A stretch of 11,699 nt of DNA from contig JAPHUN010000287.1 in the NCBI GenBank assembly GCA_026193435.1, forward strand, positions 1-11,699, in the 5' to 3' direction. Of the stretch, positions 7,248-11,699 are shown piece after piece. A model generated the notes under the pieces. The model saw nothing but the letters and a program-made list of their open reading frames with translations. It did no database searches and was not told the origin of the DNA. The position numbers and the translations under genes are program-made. The stretch comes from Chlorobium sp. (GTDB taxonomy: Bacteria > Bacteroidota > Chlorobiia > Chlorobiales > Chlorobiaceae). Each line of letters opens with the position of its first letter. The stretch's first letter is position 1.

Positions 7248-7676
7248 ATGCCAGAAGTTAAACATGGCGATACTGTAAAAGTGCACTACACCGGCAAGCT
7301 TGGAGATGGAACGGTTTTCGATACGTCTGCAGAGCGCGAGCCGCTTGAATTTATCGTAGGGGAAGGCGCTGTGATTCCCGGATTTGAACAGGCTGTTCTC
7401 GGTCTTCAGCCGGGAGAGTCCACAGAATCTACTATCGATGCAGACAACGCATACGGCCCCCGGAGCGAGGATCTTATAACCGAAGTCCAGAAGGAGCAGA
7501 TTCCGCCGGAGCTCGAGGTCAGTGTCGGTCAGCAGCTTCAGGTGAGCATGGCCAATGGCCAGAATGCGATTGTCCTTGTTACCGATGTTTCAGATGCTTC
7601 GATAACCATCGATGCCAATCATCCGTTGGCTGGTCAGGATCTGACCTTTTCGATAGAGCTTGTTGAAATTCTTTGA
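7248..7676 (+). CDS. FKBP-type peptidyl-prolyl isomerase, SlyD-like
   Basis: This 142-residue protein accelerates cis-trans isomerisation of prolyl bonds and acts as a folding helper. It has the FKBP core split by an insert-in-flap domain. The first half is [18 protein letters not shown] (residues 10-27), then [22 protein letters not shown] (32-53). The inserted chaperone domain is at about 72-120, and the second half carries [14 protein letters not shown] (121-134), the SlyD-family signature. There is no His-rich metal-binding tail as in E. coli SlyD, so a nickel-delivery role is less likely although a [NiFe] hydrogenase operon lies downstream. The start is ATG 7248, with GGAGG at 7235-7239, 8 nt upstream; an in-frame upstream extension to 7185 lacks a ribosome site. 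No signal peptide, so cytoplasmic. Confidence 0.92.
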   Translation: MPEVKHGDTVKVHYTGKLGDGTVFDTSAEREPLEFIVGEGAVIPGFEQAVLGLQPGESTESTIDADNAYGPRSEDLITEVQKEQIPPELEVSVGQQLQVSMANGQNAIVLVTDVSDASITIDANHPLAGQDLTFSIELVEIL

Positions 7677-7708
7677 TCCGGAAGCGTTCAGGATTTCCTA
7701 TTACCTGT

Positions 7709-7876
7709 AGCTAAGTTGAGCGACAATCCCATAGGGTTTCAAAAAATGCGATTTTTTTGCAGTATGGTCGCGCAACCCGTCGAGTGAAATGTTCGCTGTA
7801 AGAAAATTCAGCATAACGCATTATATAGTATAAAGTTGACACCATAAAGCATTTGTTGAAACGATCAACTTAGGCT
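7709..7876. repeat. MITE-like segment bounded by imperfect inverted repeats
   Basis: AGC-TAAGTTGAGCG (7709-7722) is matched in inverse orientation at 7862-7876, whose reverse complement is AGCCTAAGTTGATCG. The core TAAGTTGA is identical. The enclosed 140 bp are A+T-rich and non-coding. The arrangement resembles a short non-autonomous element filling the space between the FKBP and lipoprotein genes. The left end is 33 bp after the FKBP stop and the right end 9 nt before the lipoprotein start. No flanking target duplication is evident, so chance or a regulatory palindrome remains possible. Confidence 0.35.
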
Positions 7877-7884
7877 GTAATGAA

Positions 7885-8757
7885 ATGAATCGCATATTCA
7901 GGACACTGTTTCCGGTAATTTTTCTGGCGGTTATCACGGCATGTGCCGGTAACGGCCAAGAACCTGCTCTTATGGAACAAGAGGGAGCAGGTTTTTCCCG
8001 GAACCTCGAAATGTCCGACGAAACGTCAGCGAAAAGTGCCCTGCCTGCTCCTGCGGTTGTTTCCGGTGAAAACCTTCAGACACAGCAGGATATTCACGTT
8101 GTCGATCCGAAGATAATCCGGGAGGGAGGGGTTTCTTTTGAAACTTCCGACCTGAAACAGACCAGAACGTTGCTTGACACCCTGGTTACTCGTTACGAGG
8201 CCTATCTGGCCAATGATGACCAGTATAAATTCGATGACCGAATCGAGCAGCGGCTTGTCATTCGGGTGCCGGCCGATAACTTCGATAATCTGGTTCATGA
8301 ACTGGAAGGCTCTGTCGAGCGTTTTGACAGCAGGACGATCTCCGCACGGGATGTCACCGAAGAGTTCATGGATGTTTCTTTGCGTATTCGCATAAAAAAA
8401 GAGACGGAGCAGCGTTATCGTGACATTCTCACCAAAGCCAAAACGGTTCGGGATATACTCGAGGTGGAGCGGTATATCGGCCGGATCCGCTCGGAAATCG
8501 AGTCACTCGAAGGACGTCTGAACTATCTTCAAAACAGGATATCGTTCAGCACGCTTACCGTTACCTTTTATCAGCTGAAGCCTGAGTTTGTAGGGTTTTC
8601 TTCCCAGTTCACGGTTGCCCTCAAAAACGGATGGAACAACTTCATGCTGTTCCTTCTGGGGATAGTTTCTCTCTGGCCGTTTCTTGTTGCCGGGCTGATA
8701 CTGCTTTTCATCCTGCTGGTTCTTGCGGGGAGAAGAAAAGGAAAAATTCAACAGTAG
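7885..8757 (+). CDS. DUF4349 lipoprotein with C-terminal membrane helix
   Basis: This 290-residue envelope protein has a lipoprotein signal peptide: hydrophobic residues 7-19 and lipobox ITAC with Cys20 as the lipidated residue. A low-complexity linker (21-70) precedes the DUF4349 domain (about 78-230). The domain shows a strand, helix and the VIRVPADNFDNLVHEL segment (125-140), then SRTISARDVTEEFMDVSLRI and a long heptad-like coiled coil (170-218: ILEVERYIGRIRSEIESLEG and LNYLQNRIS), ending in TLTVTFYQL. A single transmembrane helix lies at about 254-281, followed by the basic tail RRKGK. Family function is unknown; the layout suggests an anchored periplasmic sensor or scaffold. Only a weak AGG ribosome-site remnant precedes the ATG, inside the right inverted repeat. 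Confidence 0.85.
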   Translation: MNRIFRTLFPVIFLAVITACAGNGQEPALMEQEGAGFSRNLEMSDETSAKSALPAPAVVSGENLQTQQDIHVVDPKIIREGGVSFETSDLKQTRTLLDTLVTRYEAYLANDDQYKFDDRIEQRLVIRVPADNFDNLVHELEGSVERFDSRTISARDVTEEFMDVSLRIRIKKETEQRYRDILTKAKTVRDILEVERYIGRIRSEIESLEGRLNYLQNRISFSTLTVTFYQLKPEFVGFSSQFTVALKNGWNNFMLFLLGIVSLWPFLVAGLILLFILLVLAGRRKGKIQQ

Positions 8758-8859
8758 GGTGGTAGTGCTGAGCAATGAGTGTGGGAGGGGTTAAGAGTTA
8801 GGTGCTACGTGTTAGGATGGAGGGAAGGCTATCCATGCGGTATTACAGGACAGGAATGG

Positions 8860-8913
8860 ATTCCCGTGTCAGGCACGGGAATGACAGAAAGAAAAGGAGC
8901 ACGGGAATGACAG
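8860..8913. repeat. REP-like palindrome with 15-bp direct repeat
   Basis: ATTCCCGTG (8860-8868), loop TCAGG, CACGGGAAT (8874-8882) form a perfect 9-bp stem. GCACGGGAATGACAG then occurs twice, at 8873-8887 and 8899-8913, 26 bp apart. The form resembles dispersed intergenic palindromes (REP/ERIC type) of many bacterial genomes. It lies between convergent genes and might also fold in the hydrogenase 3' transcript. Confidence 0.6.
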
Positions 8914-8957
8914 TGAGAGGAGAGGAACGTATTTCCTTCACGGGTTTCCAAACAGCT

Positions 8958-8997
8958 CAACACTTCAACAGTTCAACAAATCAACACTCCCCAACAC
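8958..8997. repeat. 8-bp tandem repeat, CAACAnnT type
   Basis: CAACA starts at 8958, 8966, 8974 and 8982 at an exact 8-bp period, with a fifth, displaced copy at 8993 (CAACACT). It lies next to the end of the hydrogenase large-subunit gene (stop at 9001-9003), on its 3' side. On the - strand it reads as repeated TGTTG. It could be slippage-prone; its role is unknown. Confidence 0.5.
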
Positions 8998-9000
8998 TCT

Positions 9001-10278
9001 TCAATGCACCGAGCATGAGATGCACGGGTCATAGCTTCTGACGACCATTTCACAGAGTAACTGAATTTCTTTGTCGGTTTTTCCCTCTTCCAGTGCCTGA
9101 CGGGCAAGGGCGCTCAGGTCCAGGTGTATGTTTGCGTTGTTCTGGGTCGTCGGGATGATGCAGTCCCCTTTGACAACCTTTCCGCTGTCATCGACCTCCA
9201 TGTGGTGGTAGAGAATTCCTCTGGGAGCCTCAACAGCTCCCGTGGCAGTTCCCGCTTTCGGAGTCCATTGCGTTTTCAGCTGGTCGAGCGGGTCATCCAG
9301 TAGCTTCTCGATCATGGAGATGGCGTCATGAACAATATGGTGGCATTCGACCAGTTGCGCTATGTTGTTCATGAAAGGGTTGTGGTTGACCGGTTTCAGG
9401 CCGAACGTTTCAGCCGTCTCTTTTGCCCGGGGATGCAGGAACGCATAGTTATTGTTCACCCGCGCAAGTGCTCCGGCAGCAAAAGATTCCCTGCTCAGCC
9501 TGGTGAGTTTGCTTGTTGTATACTCCTCAAGATACTCGTTAGTCATCGTCAGATACTCATTTTCATCCTGCCTGATGCCGTCTGTGGAGAGAAGGTCTCC
9601 TCCGATGAAAGGATAGGTTGATCCGTTGTAGAGAGAGACAAATTCAGTCTCTCTTGTGAAATCCGGTATTGTCAGGGTTTTACAGAACGCATCGGTTTTT
9701 TCAAGATCCGGCAGAACGCCCTCGAGCTGGTGTTTGAGTGCAAGAAGATCCTTTTTTTCAGGTGCTTTGCTGACACCGCCGACAACAAGACTGACCGGAT
9801 GGGTGAGCCTTCCGGTTGTCAGTGCGCTGATCGCGTTTCCCGCTTCTTTCAGTCGAAGTCCTGCCTGGACAATGTCCGGATGTGACTTGATGAGCGGCAG
9901 CACGCTGGGCTCGTTGACAAAATCCGGGAGAGCAAGAAAGAAAAGGTGTAAGGCGTGGCTCTGCAGCGTTTCACCATGCATGGCCAGCAGCCTTATTTTT
10001 TCCGCAGCGTCCGGCGGCGTTATCTCCATTGCCCGTTCAAGAGATCTGATGCTTGCAAGAGCATGGCTGATTGAGCAGATGCCGCATATTCTTGAGGTGA
10101 GAAACGGGACTCTTTGAGCGCTCATACCCTTGACCATCACTTCAAAAAACCTTGGTGTTTCGACTACCGCCCAGGTTGCATCGATCAGTTTTCCTTCTCT
10201 GATGGATATGCGGATGTCTCCATGTCCTTCGACCCGGGTTAGATGGTGGACATCTATAGAACAGTTAACTTTTGTCAT
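9001..10278 (-). CDS. hydA: [NiFe] sulfhydrogenase large (alpha) subunit
   Basis: This 425-residue catalytic subunit of a cytoplasmic group 3 (3b-like) hydrogenase carries the NiFe(CN)2CO site. It interconverts H2 with protons and electrons; relatives also reduce sulfur or polysulfide. The N-terminal motif is RVEGHG (15-20), then [10 protein letters not shown] (63-72) with Cys65 and Cys68; the C-terminal motif DPCISCSVH has Cys419, Cys422 and His425. I chose ATG 10278: GAGGA lies 8 nt upstream and the start overlaps the small-subunit stop by 14 nt; an in-frame extension to 10332 has no support. The odd feature is that the stop codon follows His425 directly, so there is no C-terminal peptide of the kind normally removed by the hydrogenase endopeptidase after metal insertion. 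Gene order after the FAD and small subunits matches hydBGDA of sulfhydrogenases. Confidence 0.93.
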   Translation of the reverse strand: MTKVNCSIDVHHLTRVEGHGDIRISIREGKLIDATWAVVETPRFFEVMVKGMSAQRVPFLTSRICGICSISHALASIRSLERAMEITPPDAAEKIRLLAMHGETLQSHALHLFFLALPDFVNEPSVLPLIKSHPDIVQAGLRLKEAGNAISALTTGRLTHPVSLVVGGVSKAPEKKDLLALKHQLEGVLPDLEKTDAFCKTLTIPDFTRETEFVSLYNGSTYPFIGGDLLSTDGIRQDENEYLTMTNEYLEEYTTSKLTRLSRESFAAGALARVNNNYAFLHPRAKETAETFGLKPVNHNPFMNNIAQLVECHHIVHDAISMIEKLLDDPLDQLKTQWTPKAGTATGAVEAPRGILYHHMEVDDSGKVVKGDCIIPTTQNNANIHLDLSALARQALEEGKTDKEIQLLCEMVVRSYDPCISCSVH

Positions 10279-11029
10279 GGCGGAATTCCTCGAAACAGTT
10301 ATAAAATCCAAGCTTTTCATCAAGCTCATCACGGCTTAGTTTCAGGTCGGAGACCAGTTGCATGAATGACGGAAAGTTGATGTCATCAGCAGGGCCGCGA
10401 CAGCCGAGACAGGGGGTTTTTCCTGACGTACAGACCGCGTCACAACCGGCTCTGGTTATCGGGCCGAGGCATATCTCGCCCAGATCGAACAGGCAGGTGT
10501 TGAGCCGTTGTTTGCACTCGACGCAAACGGGATATTTGGGGAGGCTGATTATCGAGCCTGTGGCGATGCTTACGATAATTCTTTCAACCTCTTCCTTGGA
10601 GACGGGGCAGCCCGGTATGGAATAATCCTCTTTGACAACATCGCTTATTTTTCTGACCGGCAGGGTGTCAACGGATTTGTCGCCGTATACTTCCCTGACA
10701 GTCTGGTCAAGAGGAAAGTTGTTTTTCAGACTGTTGACCCCGCCGAAGCATGCGCAGCTTCCATAGGCGACAAGGACTTTCGCGTTTTTACGGATGGTTT
10801 CCAGACGTTCTGCCTCATCCTGCCTGGTGATGCTTCCTTCGATGAGAGCGATGTCATAGTCGTCATGCCGTTCTGAAGATATTTCACGGAAATTCCGGAT
10901 ATCGAGCAGTTCCAGAAAGGCCGGAAGAGAGGACTCATGATTGGCAAGTTGCAGCTGGCATCCTTCACAGCAGGTGAAGTCAAACGAGCCGATTTTCAGT
11001 GTGGTATGAGAGAACCCGAGATGTTGCAC
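10265..11029 (-). CDS. hydD: [NiFe] sulfhydrogenase small (delta) subunit
   Basis: This 254-residue electron-transfer subunit links the NiFe site to the flavin subunit. Proximal [4Fe-4S] ligands are Cys21 and Cys24 (CCEGCQ), Cys92 (GSCACFGG) and Cys141 (PGCP). The C-terminal region supplies two further sets: Cys169, Cys172, Cys179 and Cys187 ([11 protein letters not shown] and GEIC), then Cys196, Cys200, Cys207 and Cys210 (CDAVC and CLGC), consistent with three [4Fe-4S] clusters. There is no twin-arginine signal, so the enzyme is cytoplasmic. The start is GTG at 11029, with AAGGAG at 11036-11041 and a 6-nt spacer; this ribosome site overlaps the stop of the upstream gene. The end overlaps the large-subunit start by 14 nt. 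It is a group 3b-like small subunit; the closest named model is P. furiosus HydD. Confidence 0.92.
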   Translation of the reverse strand: MQHLGFSHTTLKIGSFDFTCCEGCQLQLANHESSLPAFLELLDIRNFREISSERHDDYDIALIEGSITRQDEAERLETIRKNAKVLVAYGSCACFGGVNSLKNNFPLDQTVREVYGDKSVDTLPVRKISDVVKEDYSIPGCPVSKEEVERIIVSIATGSIISLPKYPVCVECKQRLNTCLFDLGEICLGPITRAGCDAVCTSGKTPCLGCRGPADDINFPSFMQLVSDLKLSRDELDEKLGFYNCFEEFRHDKS

Positions 11030-11039
11030 GGCTGACTCC

Positions 11040-11699
11040 TTAGATGGCTTCTTTAAGATTTATGACGGACCAGTAATCAAAAACAGGGCCTTTAACGCAG
11101 GTAAATGTCGATCCTACCATACAGCGGCAGCATTTGCCCATGCCGCAATGCATCCGTCGTTCAAGAGAGACGAACATACGGTTCATCGGGATGCCCTGTT
11201 TATCGAGGTAATTGCAAACAAACTTAAACATTACCGGAGGGCCACATACAATGGCATAGGTGTTTTCAGGCTCGATTGCTATGTCACTGAACAACTCCGT
11301 GATCATACCCGTTCTGCCTTCCCATTCCTCTGTGGCATTTTCTACGATCGTATGCAGATCGATATGGTTGATTTTTTTCCATTCATCAAACTGGTAGGTA
11401 AAAAGCAACTGAGAGGGATCTTTCGTTCCATAGAGCATATGCACATTGCGATACCGGTCCCGGTGGTCGTTGATCCAGAACAGCGGGGCACGGAGCGGAG
11501 CAATGCCGAGCCCTCCCGCGACAAGAATGATATTTTGGTCCATCATCTCTTCCATGGGAAAGGATGATCCGAAAGGCCCCCTGATGGCAACATGGGCTCC
11601 TGTCCGGGTCTGGAAGAGCGTGCTGGTGACATGCCCGGCTTTTCTGATGCACAGCTCAATCTGCTCGTTGTTGCTGGTCGAGCTTGAAATAGAAATAGG
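11040..11699 (-). CDS. hydG: Sulfhydrogenase gamma subunit, FAD/NAD(P)-binding (partial)
   Basis: 219 residues are visible; the N-terminus runs off the right edge (the full length is usually near 280). It is a ferredoxin-NADP+ reductase-type module that carries electrons between the hydrogenase core and NAD(P). The visible part begins with PISISSSTS, the FAD-binding R-P-x-S-I-S-S type strand, then HVAIRGPFG (37-44). Next come the NAD(P) Rossmann motif [16 protein letters not shown] (58-73) and the CGPPVMF motif (152-158). Near the C-terminus [10 protein letters not shown]...C (visible residues 185-201) gives C-x4-C-x2-C-x7-C, the [2Fe-2S] set of the dihydroorotate dehydrogenase B-type binding domain, plus one extra Cys. 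Its stop overlaps the small-subunit ribosome site. AsrB (anaerobic sulfite reductase) is a close relative, but the hydrogenase neighbours decide for HydG. Confidence 0.9.
   Translation of the reverse strand, partial: PISISSSTSNNEQIELCIRKAGHVTSTLFQTRTGAHVAIRGPFGSSFPMEEMMDQNIILVAGGLGIAPLRAPLFWINDHRDRYRNVHMLYGTKDPSQLLFTYQFDEWKKINHIDLHTIVENATEEWEGRTGMITELFSDIAIEPENTYAIVCGPPVMFKFVCNYLDKQGIPMNRMFVSLERRMHCGMGKCCRCMVGSTFTCVKGPVFDYWSVINLKEAI

Noticed and set aside
7836..7841. TTGACA as a -35 box for the lipoprotein gene
   Set aside because: The hexamer is perfect, but no -10-like hexamer occurs 16-18 bp downstream (AAACGA at the expected place).
8860..8913. CRISPR-like direct repeat
   Set aside because: There are only two 15-bp copies with an 11-bp gap, no spacer structure and no cas genes.
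8802..9041. 79-codon + strand frame through the REP-like region
   Set aside because: It runs across repeats and into the 3' end of hydA on the other strand; its composition is repeat-driven (RVRHGND, STGMTV) with no ribosome site.
9656..10117. Long + strand frame opposite the hydrogenase large subunit
   Set aside because: It is a shadow of hydA on the - strand, whose catalytic motifs are intact; the opposite translation has no motif.

Overview
The window looks like a chromosomal segment of a green sulfur bacterium (Chlorobiota, e.g. Chlorobium, Chlorobaculum or Prosthecochloris). This is inferred from the gene complement: a hydBGDA-type NAD(P)-linked [NiFe] sulfhydrogenase, a protoporphyrinogen-oxidase-like flavoprotein, a small outer-membrane barrel ending in Phe, weak Shine-Dalgarno sites and moderate GC. 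No rRNA or tRNA is present to confirm the assignment.

Layout. Positions 1-2400 are an A+T-rich accessory strip: the 3' end of an IS5-like insertion sequence (1 to about 277), an apparently empty spacer, then a two-gene unit made of a 509-residue protein with a papain/C39-like cysteine-peptidase core and a 65-residue helical protein joined by an ATGA overlap, closed by a terminator. After a gene-free spacer comes a type II toxin-antitoxin pair (2724-3256, also ATGA-coupled). Positions 3322-6218 hold housekeeping genes on the + strand: a gamma-carbonic anhydrase family protein, a HemG/HemY-like FAD oxidoreductase and an MscS-family channel 19 bp behind it. A perfect 13-bp stem terminator (6236-6267) separates the channel from a convergent outer-membrane protein gene. 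Then follow a SlyD-like FKBP prolyl isomerase, a MITE-like inverted-repeat segment, and a DUF4349 lipoprotein. Positions 8758-9000 carry a REP-like palindrome, a 15-bp direct repeat and an 8-bp tandem repeat.

The right end (9001-11699, - strand) is the distal part of a sulfhydrogenase operon: the 3' two thirds of the FAD/NAD(P)-binding gamma subunit, the small Fe-S subunit and the [NiFe] large subunit. They are tightly packed, with a Shine-Dalgarno site overlapping a stop codon and a 14-nt overlap. Electrons would pass from the NiFe site through three [4Fe-4S] clusters of the small subunit to the flavin subunit and NAD(P)+ (or the reverse); the beta subunit would lie beyond position 11699.

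The observations most worth a second look are the C39-like peptidase plus small coupled protein beside an IS end, and the hydrogenase large subunit whose reading frame stops right after the last His of DPCxxCxxH, leaving no C-terminal peptide for a maturation protease to remove.
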